The position numbers were made by a program, and so were the translations under genes. This document shows positions 1-12,205 of a stretch of DNA of 64,000 nucleotides, one piece after another. The notes beneath the pieces are model-generated. The model had not been told where the DNA came from and made no database searches. It saw nothing but the letters and a program-made list of their open reading frames with translations. The DNA lies in contig JASANG010003998.1 of the NCBI GenBank assembly GCA_030248215.1, positions 186,001 through 250,000 of the forward strand, written 5' to 3'. How positions within the stretch are numbered: the first letter of the stretch is position 1; the number at the start of each line of letters is the position of its first letter. This stretch comes from Enoplolaimus lenunculus. Its lineage: Eukaryota > Nematoda > Enoplea > Enoplida > Thoracostomopsidae.

Positions 1-180
1 TGCGTTTTTTGTCTCTCGCCAAAGTTAGGGTTTGCAGAAAAATATGAATTTTTCGGCCCATGTATACTTCACTGGCGTCCCAAAACCCCACTGTCCCAGA
101 TAAAAAATTGATGGCTGTTTGTGATGGGATTTTGTGATTTTGGGAGTTCGTGATTTCAAAAGAATTTATTGCAAACAATT

Positions 181-960
181 TCTATTGCTTTTAGTCTTAG
201 GCTTTAGGTTTAGGATTACGCAATCCTTTGACTCGAGATTAGATCTAGGACTAGGAATTGGCAATGCTCAATCTTGGGCTTAGAATTAAGCAAGGATCTG
301 TTTTAGGCTTAGGTGAGAATTGGGTGTTTAGGTGTAGAATCTAGCGTAAAGCTTAGATAAACTTAAACTTTGCAGATGCCTTAGGCTTAGGTTTAGGCAT
401 CGACTTAGGCTACGGCTTTAGGTTTACGTTTAGACTTAAGGCATGGGCTTAGGCTTAGGCTGAGGCTCAAAAAATAGGCTTTTGTAAAACATAGATTAAA
501 TCTTATATGACCCTCAAGCTAAAATTATAGGCTTAGGCTTGGCTCAGGCTTAGACTTAGGATTGGGCTTAAGCTTAGGCTTTTGGAGCAGGCTTAGTTTT
601 CGGTTAAGCATAGATTAGACGACGAATGGCGTAGACTTAGGCTTTGAAAAGGCTTTGGTTTTAACCTAGAGTAGATCCTAAACGACCCATGGGCTACTAC
701 CTAGGCTAATAGGTTTAGGCTTAGGCTTGGGCTTAGGTTTAGACTTAGGCTTAGGCTTCAGGAGCATCTCACCTTCGACATATCCCGAAATTTCTATCCC
801 ATTACGCTTGGCTTAGGTTTAAGTCTAAGTTTAGGCTTAGGCTTTACGTACAGGCTTTGGTTTAAGCATAGATTAGATCTCAAATGACCAATGGACTAAA
901 CCATAGGCTTAGGCTTAGGCTTGGGCTTATGTTTAGGCCTTGGCTTTAGGGAGCACCCAA
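181..960. repeat. Degenerate TTAGGC (telomere-like) repeat block
   Basis: The hexamer TTAGGC and one-base variants (TTGGGC, TTAGGT, TTAGAC) recur through most of the block, in short runs such as those near 445-470, 715-755 and 905-935, separated by unrelated bases. TTAGGC is the telomere repeat of nematodes. The decay and interruptions show it is an old interstitial block, not an active telomere end. Weaker pieces occur at 15690-15790 (complement strand), 25890-25985 and 51200-51240. No coding sequence is seen here. Confidence 0.75.
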
Positions 961-2120
961 GCTTCGACCGGAGTTGGAAGTGGCTAAGGATATTTTACCC
1001 GACCCGCGCATTTTACCCACGCAAATATGAATTTCTTACCCGCGGGTATACCCGCGCTAAAAGATCTACTCGCGAGCCACCTCTTACCCGCGACTGAAGT
1101 TAAACCAGAATTTTAAACATTGCCGGTGAATCTCACTTTTAATGAAGTTTTACGTTTATAGTTCCAATGAATTTTACACAGAAAGTTTACTAGAAACAAC
1201 AAAATTTGAAGTCCAACTAAATGAAGCACCGGTATAACATAACACAGCATCTGACAAGAAGTAAAAGAGACCATATCACGTTTACGTAACATCTGAAAGA
1301 TTACTCGAAGTACTTCGCGTCCCCTCATAAGCTGAATGATAGCATCACAACGCCGCTTTTTATATTGCATCGACATCGTTGTTCTTAACAATATTTGGCC
1401 AGTATGAATATCAGATGACTATTTGACAGGGTGTAACCGGATATCATTACCTTTTCCGATAACAATCGGTGTCCGTTTCCGTTTCCGTTATAGAAATAAC
1501 GAAAATTCTGTTGTTTTTACGTTCAAAATAAGTTATAAATCTGGTATATATCACAATTTCTATACTATAATTACGAAATTCATCCAGAGTCTTAAAAAAT
1601 TTGAAGCATCCGCCATTTTTACATAATAAATTTTTGAAAGGTCGGTGGATATATGCACGCCTCACTTGTGTTGGCAGAAAAATGAAACATTTTGGAAATT
1701 TACATACTTCAATTTCTTGTGCCGAACCAGACCAAAGTTGTTCCAAACGGCTGATAATGTTTGAGGGTTTTTAAATAACTCAGATTCAGGATTACCAATT
1801 AGTAACCTTTTTTCAATTTTCTTAGTATCAAAAATGACGAAGACATTAAGCCAATGATTGTTTAGTAATCGCTGCAGCTTCCACAAACTTTAGAATTTGT
1901 AGCTTTACAATTTAACAAAGTTCGGTTTTCAACGCTCACTAAGTAGTTATAGTGTATGTTTACACGTTAACACATACAAAGTTGGTGCAGGTAAGAACTG
2001 CCAATTTTTTACCCGCGTGATACAAATCTTTACCCGCACGTAAACCCGCGCCTGAAATTTTTTACCCGACCCGCGGTTATCCGCGGGCACCCGCGGGTAA
2101 TGTCCAACTCTGCCTTCGAC
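961..2120. mobile_element. Non-autonomous hAT-like DNA transposon with 8-bp target duplication
   Basis: The element proper runs 969-2112. Its ends match as inverted repeats (CGGAGTTGGA at the left, TCCAACTCTG at the right). Subterminal zones rich in ACCCGCGGGT lie at both sides. Flanking it are 8-bp copies GCTTCGAC (961-968) and CCTTCGAC (2113-2120), agreeing at seven of eight positions, the length expected for hAT elements. At 1.1 kb with no transposase-sized frame, it must depend on a helper. It landed in a CTTCGAC site of the neighbouring ATCCC array. Confidence 0.65.
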
Positions 2121-2535
2121 TATATTTCGGGATCCCAAAATCCCAAATTCACGCCTTCAGCCATATCCCAAAATCCCAAAATCCCGCCTTCGACCATATC
2201 CCAAATCCCGAAATCCCACCCTCCCCATATCCCAAAATCCCAAAATATCACCTTCAATCATATATCCCTAAATCCCAAAATCCCACGATCGACTGTGTCC
2301 CGAAATCCCAAAATCCCAAAATCCCTCATTCTACCATATTCCGAAATCCAAAAATCCCACATTCAACCATATCCCGACATCCCAAAATCCCTTTTTCGAC
2401 CATATCCCGAAATGCAAAAATCCCAAAATCCCACCTTCAACCATATCCCCAAATCTAAAAATCCCAAAATCCGACCTTTCACCATATCCCGAAATCCCAA
2501 AATCCCAAAATCCCGCCTTCGACCATACCTCAAAT
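2113..2535 (+). repeat. ATCCCAAA tandem array with CCTTCGACCATATCCC spacer
   Basis: About a dozen imperfect copies of a roughly 30-45 bp unit: runs of CCCAAAATCCC alternating with CGACCATATCCCGAAAT. A 148-codon open frame runs through the array, but its proline, lysine and serine periodicity simply mirrors the DNA repeat, so it is not called as a gene. The array probably continues left of the hAT-like insertion, as similar fragments lie at 770-800. Confidence 0.8.
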
Positions 2536-2599
2536 TATTGCAATAGGATGGTGGAATTTTGGTACGGCAGTGAAGTTTACATGGGCTAATTTGGGCCAG

Positions 2600-2800
2600 C
2601 TAACATTTGAATTTTCTCACCAAAATATAAATTTACAACAAAAATGTAAATTTTCAAAAAAATTTGAATTTCCCGCCAAAACTGAAATTTTCTCGCCAAA
2701 GTTTGAATTCCCCCCCCCCCGAAACTAAAGTTTTTTCCGCCAAAATGTTAATTTACGCGCCCAAAATTGAAAAATTAAAAAAATTTGAGCCCTGCAGTTT
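2600..2800. repeat. Short array of the CCGCCAAAATTTGAATTT family
   Basis: Imperfect copies of a 20-bp unit resembling TTTGAATTTCCCGCCAAAA. The same unit forms much larger arrays at 36985-37195, 38160-38660, 41896-42105 and 42266-42480, in both orientations. It includes a run of ten C residues near 2710. Confidence 0.6.
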
Positions 2801-3827
2801 CTAATACATTGACCGTAATTTGCACTGTATTTTATTAAAGGGTGATGTTTGTCACACTATTTTTGACTTTTCGCTTTTTTGGTAAACCATTTTTATAGCT
2901 AGGTAAAGTTTCGGACATTATTTTTAGGGAGTGTTCGTAAATTAGCTAGCTATTAAACTAATCAGATCTTTTTCAGACACTGGCGAGCGCCGCATATCCT
3001 GGATGGTGCATAACATGTTTACAGTTATTGCTTAAAAATTATCAAAAAAAGTATATGCTCATCTGTTATATAACAAATGGGAAGTTCAGGTAATATCGAA
3101 TATTTTATCAATTGTTTACAGTGTCCTACGACATGGATCGATACATAGCGGCTGAAATGATACAAATTTAATTTTAACATAAAATATTTTACACGGAATG
3201 CTTTACCATGTGGAAAAATCATATTTGCTAAGCTCATATCTTGCAAAAAAAAGCATTTTTCTGTTCAGTTGGTGTACTGGCGAGTTTTATTTTTGCAGCT
3301 TTTTCAACGAAACAGTCTCGTCTACAGCTGCATTGGTTTAAAATATAGATAATGAGATTTTACTTACAGAAGCTCATTGTATTCGATACGATGCCGCTAC
3401 GCGTATACATGAATGTTCATAAAATAGATGGACGTCAAAAATGCGAGAATTTTTCTCCGATTTACTCATGGTGAGTAAATGCTGACCGTTCCAAACCTTT
3501 AGCCGCCCAAACATTGCATTTGTAGTAGGCGTACGCCCTCTCTTCAGATTGTTTTGTGATAAAATGGTAAGGTCCTTCCTTACAATTTTTCCACTTCAGA
3601 CAATTTTTGGTGATAAAATGATACGGTCCCTATACATACAGTAAAAATTGCGTTTCACAGCATTTGCCAGCTCGCTCCCCCCCGTCAAAAATTTTCCGAT
3701 TCGTCTCTGGATACCAGTTTCTAGCGTTGAAAGGATTGGAGAAGGAATTTGAAGCAGAAGGACGGAGCCATAAAGATGGAAGTTTAGAAATAGAAGAGCA
3801 AGTTGACGTTTTCTGTTTGTATATACA
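2801..3827. other. No gene recognised
   Basis: AT-rich sequence with only short random frames on both strands. No splice-linked coding exon, RNA gene or clear repeat was found. Confidence 0.5.
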
Positions 3828-4022
3828 CTGCAAAAAATGGTGAGTCATATTGACTCTCTCCGAAATAGGCTTTTCCGGACTACACAAACTGAGTCAAATT
3901 TGACTCACTGAGCGATTCATTGAGTCGAATTTGACTCTGGTGGAGTTGAATTTTGACTCAGTTTGTGCAGTCTGGAAAAGCCTATTTCGGAGAGAGTTAA
4001 TTGGACTCTCCATTTTTTGCAG
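3828..4022. mobile_element. 195-bp foldback MITE
   Basis: Near-complete hairpin. The left arm begins CTGCAAAAAATGG and the right arm ends CCATTTTTTGCAG. The arms match for about 75 bases, including GAGTCA boxes and a segment like CGAAATAGGCTTTTCC. GTATATAC lies just outside each end (3819-3826 and 4024-4031), probably an 8-bp target duplication, though the AT-rich flank makes that uncertain. No coding capacity. Confidence 0.7.
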
Positions 4023-4031
4023 AGTATATAC

Positions 4032-6850
4032 ATTTATATATACATATATACATATATATATTTATTTATTTATGTGTATTTAATTTAAAGCGATACATTT
4101 CTTATTCCAGAGTCGCGAAGCGTATTGAAATGTTATCTGAAAGCGGTCACTTAATACACCGTTCGTAGCTTTTGCTTTTATATAACGATTGTACAGCGGG
4201 CCACTTGTGAGGAATTTTTGTATGAAATGCTATTTTTAATTCTTCAATCGGTTTCTTTTTGTGCTGTTTTACGCAAACGTTTGAGAAAATCCTCTCAAAT
4301 TGTCCTGCATATCGAATCAAATGCTTGGCTTAAAAAATAAACAGAATGCTTAAGTTTTATAGTAAACGGTTTGATGTTAAATGCTTTTCGGTTATGTTTG
4401 TTATACAGGTCAAAATACAACTATGTCATTGCAACATTTAAATGTTTTGCCACAAAACCATTTTACCATACAATTTCATTTCTAAAAACTTCAACTTTAT
4501 TGCACGCCCATAGCTAAGGGAATGTCGGGAGGAGGGGCTCAGCTATTCCTGGAAACGTTTTGGCCACCTTCTGAAACTTTTCAACCTTGATTGTAACTCA
4601 TTCAAGAACCCTTGAATGTCCTCTTTAAAATTTTTTAGCCCCCCCTAGCAAGGTGAGCTGGCTACGTGCCTGCTTTGTTGGTCACAATGTGGCATTTTCA
4701 CATTTTTTACGTAATATAGCGTTTGCGTCAGAAGCTCTCTTTTTACACTGACGCTAAAGTATTTTAAATCTCATAGTAGCTTTGGTTTTTTAATAAACTA
4801 TTGTTTGGGGATTGGTTGGCTTTAATATTTAATTTAATTGTCATCCTGACGCTGCATTGTTTTCCAATTTTAGAAACACTATGAACGCTTGCTATATTTT
4901 TAGTTTTCGTTTAGACTGCGTATGTATTGAATGAGCCAAACGAGTTTGCTTGCAGTTTAAGTATTATATTTTGTAATGTAAATTATTTATCGTGTATGAC
5001 CAGTGCCCAGGCTAGCAAACCCCTAATCCAAGGAAGGGCTCGGCCCCTAAGAGGCGTCACTCCGTGTGACTCAGCATTATTGTTTTGGTCACACTCGTAG
5101 AAAATGAATCTAAATCTTGACCATTGCCAAACGTTTAGACGATACCTAAAACATTAAATCTACAGAACGCAAAATATTTTAGAAAAGTCATAATTGGATT
5201 GTTTTCTCTTGAATAAAGCCTTTGCGAGCTACACGACGACACCGGTGGACATCAAAAGGACCCGCCGGATCACATACAGCCCTAATGAATCACTTGGGTG
5301 CCTCATGAAATTTTATAGTTGGCCTCGGTGGCGCACATGTGGGAACCGTAGTCATACCGTCGGTCCTGTGTATAAAACTGTGTTTTTATTGCCATCTTCT
5401 GTAAGCGTTTAGAACAATTGTTGCTGAATAAGTTGTAAAAAGACATTTCGTTCATGTTTATAACGCTCACTCAATAATGTCTTAGTCTTAATTCCACATA
5501 TATCGCGCATCGTTATCCATTGGAAATTTCTAGATCCGCCACTAGCAGCAACAAAATATAAATTATTTTAAACAACTTTTCCCGTTTTCCAACCAAAACC
5601 TATGCTTCAGATTTTCCCTACCAACCCAGGGTAAAAATCTAGGCCTTTGAATTTTTCACCTTTTCCGTTTTCCAACCAAAACCTTAGCAGCGACAAAATA
5701 TAAATTATTTTAAACAAGGCAATGGTACAGCGTAATTTTTTTTGATCGCCTCACAAGAGACAAGTCGTTGGTGCGAAATAATTTTTTTCTTGATGTGTCT
5801 GCCTGTCGATGAGGAGGAATCTACGTGTACTCTGCAGTTTACTATTCCCATGTATCAAAGTGGTCGCTCAAGGCCAAATTTTGCGCAAATCCTCTGGACT
5901 TTGTTGCTGTAAAAGTGCAATTTTCGCGCAGCTGAATATTTCTTATAAATTTTATTGGTTAATTTTTAATATATTTAATGTGAGTCAGTCTAATTTTGCA
6001 AGGCCTTCCCTATTTTGCAACTGTGATTACGTAGGCGTCAGTGCAGACGTAATAAAACGCAAAGTAATATTGGAATGACATATTACAGACGGACGAAATC
6101 GAGCTGTATTTATTTAATAGTGAATCATACGATGCCTAGAGTTTTTAAAAAAATGTTTGCATTTTCACAGTAGCTGGTACTATATATACTCGCTATAGAC
6201 TTTAAGTGCAAGAGGAACCAAAAGCGGCTTTGAGCTACCCTAAATGCGTGACACGCTTATCATTTTGCCGTGAAAAGTGTCGTGAATAATTTTGCGACAG
6301 GACATTTCCTAAACGTTTGATTCAATATTTAGCGTGCGAGGCGCTAGGGAACCCTAAACCACGTCTGGTTCCAATTACCCGTAAAGTAAAGCGGAATGCT
6401 ATATAAAAACGCTTTCTGTTTAGACAGTTTGAATATTTTAAATTTCTCGCCTCTTTTCAGTTGAGCGTTATTCTTTAATCAAGGCGTAGTTCAGCAACAA
6501 AACAAATTTGGGTTATCTCAGCTGCAAATAAAACTCACTTCAATTCACGCTATTACATTTAATTCGAACGTGTGAATACCGTTGCAAGTCGCTTGAATTG
6601 CTTGCACTTGCATTCTAAATGACCAATCTGAAACCAGGTAGTTAGAACCTCTGAATTAATTCAGACTTTTTAAATTCATCCAAGACATTCGAATTCATTC
6701 AAAATTCAAATATCAGACATGTTTTATATTACGCAGTTTACGGCGATGCTGACTGAACTACTGTTGCATCTACTGAGAAATGAACAGAACGTGTGGCTTT
6801 GAAATCGGTTTCGAATCAAGAAATTTTGAGGAAAGAATAACTTGCGCGTG
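4032..6850. other. No gene; scattered repeat fragments
   Basis: Nothing coding is supported. The stretch 4540-4690 belongs to a dispersed repeat also seen at 11870-11990 and 52370-52490, recognisable by TTGTAAGTCA, then CCCTTGTATGCCCC, then a G-rich end. At 5545-5735 a segment containing CAACAAAATATAAATT and CCGTTTTCCAACCAAAACCT is present twice in direct orientation. Confidence 0.4.
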
Positions 6851-6854
6851 AATG

Positions 6855-7215
6855 TTTCTTGCAGCTGAAAACTTGCAGTTGTAAGTTATGTTCGAAAATT
6901 CATTCGGAGAACTTGCTGTTGTAAGTTATGTTCGAAAATTCATTCGGAGAACTTGCAGCTGTTAGTTACTTATGACGGATATGCGCAAGAAACTAATTTT
7001 TAAGTATAATTAGCCTTGCAAGTCGAACTGAATTTATGATCTTGGTTGGATCCAAAATATATAACTTTTGTCTGACAGTTACTGTAGTTCTTTGCAAACT
7101 ATTTACACAGTTTCATGTCTGAATAGTTAAAATGAAACACTGTTAAAGCTGCATGTTATTGGTGCAAGTTGCAGTTGTAAGTTCTCGCTGCAAAAGCTTG
7201 CAGTGCGAATAGACT
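6855..7215. repeat. Dispersed repeat with a 57-bp tandem core, related to 18440-18800
   Basis: A 57-bp unit containing TATGTTCGAAAATTCATTCG and ending GGAGAACTTGC occurs twice back to back at about 6880-6965. The same core and its surroundings (TTTCTTGCAGCT upstream; CATGTCTGAATAG and GCTTGCAG downstream) recur in diverged form at 18440-18800, so both are copies of one several-hundred-base repeat. Confidence 0.55.
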
Positions 7216-7219
7216 TTAA

Positions 7220-10200
7220 TCACGCGTCGCCAAGGTATAAATGACGCATAGAAAATGCAAGGTTTGAATTTTTGAAGTCCAACCTTCGAGCGTAGTGACG
7301 TAACGTTAATTTGACTTTCAACTGATATCTAAATTAAAAATAACATATTGACAATCTCGGGTCAATGTTTAACCAGACACGTTTGGTTAACCGATCGTTT
7401 CGCTGCAGTATAACTTCCAGTTTTCTCAGGGGGCTTTTATAATCAAAGTCAAAGTAAGACACCGTATATTGAGAATGAATGCGAAGGAAACAATATTTAT
7501 AAGGTTGTCTTTGGTTTTTAACATATTGATAAAATGAGATATTACTTACCTGGCAATTGAGGATGGTCTTTAATAACCAAACTGTAACATTGCTATATTT
7601 ATAGATGATGTTGTTTAACAGAACACTGTTGTTGTGCAATTTATGAATTTAACAGTCATCATTTTGAATGGACTAAAGCAGACTAGCATTAGATCGCACT
7701 CGAAACATATTAGCTATCTGTAGCCCCAGAAGTATCGTCTTTGTCTTACCCCACACACACATAGTTCCCTACCTTTGTATAAAAAGCGTAAATAAGGCAT
7801 GACGTTAGATCAATATAATGAAGTAGGAAAAATACTTTTGGAAGAGGTTGATTTAAACAAATATATTCTTGGATATTGTTTTTGTCTACTCCCAAATCTG
7901 TCTGGTGTCTAGTAGCCCAATTCTTCATATGGCAAGTTCATGGCGGAATTGCGACTTTTGTTGGCCCAAAGTCTAATAAATTTTCTCGTTGTTCAAGCTG
8001 CGCGCATGGATGATTTGTCAATACCTTGATGCCATACACAATTTTGATTGGTTTGTGGGAATAATTTTCTCTGTGGCTATTATTTTTTGTTGAGCAGTAA
8101 CGAATCAAAACGTATAGCTTGATCATTGAGAATGTTTAGCAATTGCTATTTGGTCTAAAATGGAATTTCAAAAATGTACAGCAGAGAATTCCAAGTTCGG
8201 CTAGCGTGAAGTGAAAGTTGCTGAATATAAGAAGCATATTAATACCAATAGTTTGACTGAATAAAGATTTTACAGCAAGGGGAGGATGATTTTAACCCTC
8301 CGAATATTTTCAGCGTTAAAACACTTTTTCTGTAGCGTATTCTTCGATATTTATCTATTGAATTATTGGACCGAATGAGCATACACTTTGTATTCGAGCT
8401 TTCTCGTCATTATTATTTCCGATTTATTTGGCTTGAAAACATTGTAAGCTGCAAACGAACTGTTTGAGTTGCGAAATTTTCAGTTTCGCTTGACCGATGG
8501 GGGATATATCCCTCTATGCGACTGAATCCGCCACACACCGACTGTAACCAGATTGGGTAATCGTAATTCGGTTCAGGTGTACAAGTGCCGTAAACAGGAA
8601 AATAAACCGAGTAATTTATCTTTTCTTATCTTAGGCACACCAGAACTGTTCATTTATTACCATATTATGTAACCACTAGTAATAACTATAAGATAAATTT
8701 TGCAACCCGCCGCCGTTCAAATGGAACCGGCCCGGTGCCACATATTGGGAACGCAGACCCAAGTGGGTCGGGGACGTACCGCCAGCTGAAATAAATAGCA
8801 GCACTTCCTATGACAGAGCCTAAGCTTTAATAGTGTTTAATATCTATATTGGCCGTGTAAATAGCTTGTATACACATCGGTAACATGAGGACATTTTTCA
8901 AATCAAGTTTTATTCCCTTTGCTTTTGGTGGGATATAACGTCGTACTTGGCTCCGAGACTCATTTCACAGTATAATTGTGACATAAGAAAATCATTAAAC
9001 GTTAATTGGTGCTATGACTGTGCACGAATTTTCACGTGGAGGTGTCCTGCAGAGCCGGATTTACTCAGAAAGTTCTCGCAAGCCAAGCCAGCGTGAAGCC
9101 GAACGTTACTTTAGTGCTAAGCCTAAAAACAACAGGTTTTGGACCCTGTCGCGGAACCTAGGCCGGGATTGCCCTTCCCCGCCCTTGCATCCACTAGTGT
9201 TGAGGTGCATCAGACTTGTAGCCAGCCAAATTTAATAAAAGACTATTTTGGGGAGGGAGGTTTGAACTGATGTTTGAAGTATTTTAATGCGCTTAATAAA
9301 TGTTGGCTTTATAGCATTCAATTTTAGTAGCAAAATTAAAACGCTGTTAACTTGTGCATAAGTTTGCTGCTGCATTCTTAAAAATTAAGCTGCATCCAAG
9401 GCGTAAATGTAAAACTGAAAAAAATTTGTTGGAATGTGATAAAATATATATTATGTGCGGCGGTTAAAAACCATAAATCTTCTTAAAATGGTAATAACTA
9501 ACCGTATAAAAATCAGTTTAGTAACTTATAGTGGTGTCAATCTCAGTTTATCTATGAACAGGACTCTATAAACTCAGATGGCCTAAAAATTTACGTTCGC
9601 ATGATCTGTTTTTAGAGTTAAAATTTTAAAAGTCGAACTTAAATCAATTAAAAGTTAACGCTTCAATAACAGCAAGTTTTAGAAGTAATGTTTATTAGGA
9701 AATCAAACTGTGTTTGAGGTTTGAACGAAAACAACTCGCGGGCAGAAAGTTACAGGTAGCAAAGAATAATTGTACAAAATTCAAAACAAGTACAAGCGGG
9801 CGTCTATTATTATGAATTTTAAGAAAAGAAGGAGAAAATGTAAACCTGTTTAATTAAAATCAATTCTAGCACAAACGAAGGTATTTATTAAAGGAATGGT
9901 AACAATGTCTATTTATTTCTTAGAATGTTGAAGAAATCTGCCGCTATGTTCCCTGTTTTAAAGTAATCAGAAATTTTGGTTACGATGTCTTTCATTTTCT
10001 TCACAGTGTCGTAGGAAGCATCGTCTAACTCCCTGTCTCAGGCGGAAAGACTGCCAATGAGGCCCATTTTTGTCCGCAACAAAATTTGCGTTTCTTGCTA
10101 TTTTTAACTTGCTAAAAATATTAGTTTCTATCATGTTTTCGTGCTGTGCGTTTGCTAATAAATTCAAGTGATGAAATTTTTGGGAGTGCACCTGTGCTTC

Positions 10201-12205
10201 TAAACATGTCTTTAGAACACCGTGAACGCATCAGATGTCATTTTACTGGGACAGTACAAAAATTGCATACAGCTTCAGGTTACACTGTCATTACTCCTTG
10301 TGCCTATAAATGTTTTATGTAAATAAAAATGTGTCCTTTAGACTTCCAACATTGAGTTTTGTTTATACTTCTTCTCGCCTGGGTTTTCGCTGTTTTCGCG
10401 CGCGATATTTTGTTCAAATCGCGTTTTGGACAATTTGACCATGTGCAGTTTGTGCAGCCCGCTAAACATTAGAAAGCAAGGAAATTCGTATTCATTTTTA
10501 GCAGTACTATGCTTTGTTTGACTTGTGATCACAACAACGCTGTATAACGCAAAAGAGTGAAAAATCGAAAAACAGATGCTATGAGCAAACGCGTTGCTAT
10601 TCCCAAAAGGCAGGCGTGGAAACCGAATGCCAGTTTATATCGGAAAGTTCAAAAATTTAACATGCGACGATGTACAACTGAGACCGAACAAAAAAAATTC
10701 TTTTTTGCCGCGGCGGGCGCCGCCCCACGGCGGCCACCAAAAACGATTCGAAATAATAATGTTTCAGCAGCACAACAAAAGGACCTCTTTGTTGCAAAAA
10801 TGGCTAGTTGGGTGAGCAGTTTTGATGTGACCGCAAACGACTTAATTTTCGTCTAATTTCACCGTACGTAGATAAAGAAATATCAATGAGCAGTCTTTAC
10901 GAGTGGTTGTTAATCCAATGCTACGACACATTTTGCGGCCAGGCTGAATTTTATATTGTGAACGGCGCATTATTTTAAATTGTATCACGTTCTTTTAGTG
11001 TGGCCAACACCGCAAACATACATGATTTACGTCTCTAATTTCATGTACCACAAAGCACTAATAGCTTTTATTAGACATTTCTTATTAATTCGCCAAACAT
11101 TATGCTTCCCAGTTGAGTTTCCATTTCTTTGTCTGTTTTGTATACGTGAACGTAAATGTGTTTCTGGGTATTAATTTTAAAAACATTGAATGTCGTCCGA
11201 CTATCATTAAAATGTATGATAACCAGTAAGTTGATAAGTTTGTAGGTATAGTCAGATGCTTTATTTTCAAACAGATAGATTTACAAGCCAAACATTAGTG
11301 TTTATTGGTATAGTTTTCAGATTTTGGCCTAGTTTCAAATGTCTCTTTCGATTAGGCACTTTACAATTGTTTCAAATTGAAAACCTATCGAACGTGTTTG
11401 AAATAGCTTTGAACTCCAAGCTATTTCTTTTATTGATACTTTTAAGATTGTTCTTACTCGTAGGGGTAAGGATTATTCCGGCTTTAACAATGTATCACCT
11501 GGATTAATGCGGTTAATCATGAGTTTAGTTGTATATCTGTGACCATTTACGGATTAGACCTAAGGAATCTACATAGCGTATAGCGAGGCTTAGTGAATAT
11601 CAGCACTAAAAACTTTACAAGAATATTGATTCTTAAAATAAATTCCGAAAATTGTAAACGATGATTAAATATTGAAACAGTCAGCTTAATACAAAAATAA
11701 ATTCTTATTGAGATTACGGTTTGTTGCCTTCTATTTCTTCTATTTGTTGTAGCACGCCTTGTCTAATCGTGCATATTTTTATCGCTTGTTAAGCTTATAT
11801 ATAACATCGATAAGACGACAGTCAAGACTGGCCCGTAGTCAGAGAAGGGTCAGGGCACCTCAGCCCTTCCATTTGACGGGATTTTGCCTCGTCTGGCAAA
11901 TTTTCAAATTCGCTTGTAAGTCATTGAAAACCCTTGTATGCCCCTCTTGAAATTTTTTTTGCTCCCTAACAAGGTGTGTTGGATACGGGTCTGAACCGAG
12001 ATCGCATAATACGTTGATATTTTAATTTTGTTATTGAAATACAAGCTCCAGTTTACATTTCAGTGAAAATTATTACGATCCTTATTTATTGTGGTGTACT
12101 TATACCAAAAATAGGTCCAGGCCGGCTTTATAACCAAAATTTTTGGATCACCAGCACGGATCATTACCAGATATTTGCCGCGGCTTAAATTTTTTGTCAT
12201 TAATA
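7220..12205. other. Gene-free 5-kb stretch
   Basis: Both strands show only short frames without splice support. A 91-codon frame from the ATG at 10581 is highly basic and crosses a GC-rich hairpin (GCCGCGGCGGGCGCCGCC near 10707), but nothing recognisable is encoded. At 11870-11990 lies a copy of the dispersed repeat also found at 4540 and 52370. No RNA gene seen. Confidence 0.4.

Noticed and set aside
2100-2546. 148-codon proline, lysine and serine-rich frame
   Set aside because: Periodic copy of the ATCCC array; most of it falls on repeat units.
9014-9235. 73-codon frame with a nearby AATAAA
   Set aside because: No splice partner or motif, and its 3' half resembles the dispersed repeat with TAGCCAGC-type sequence.
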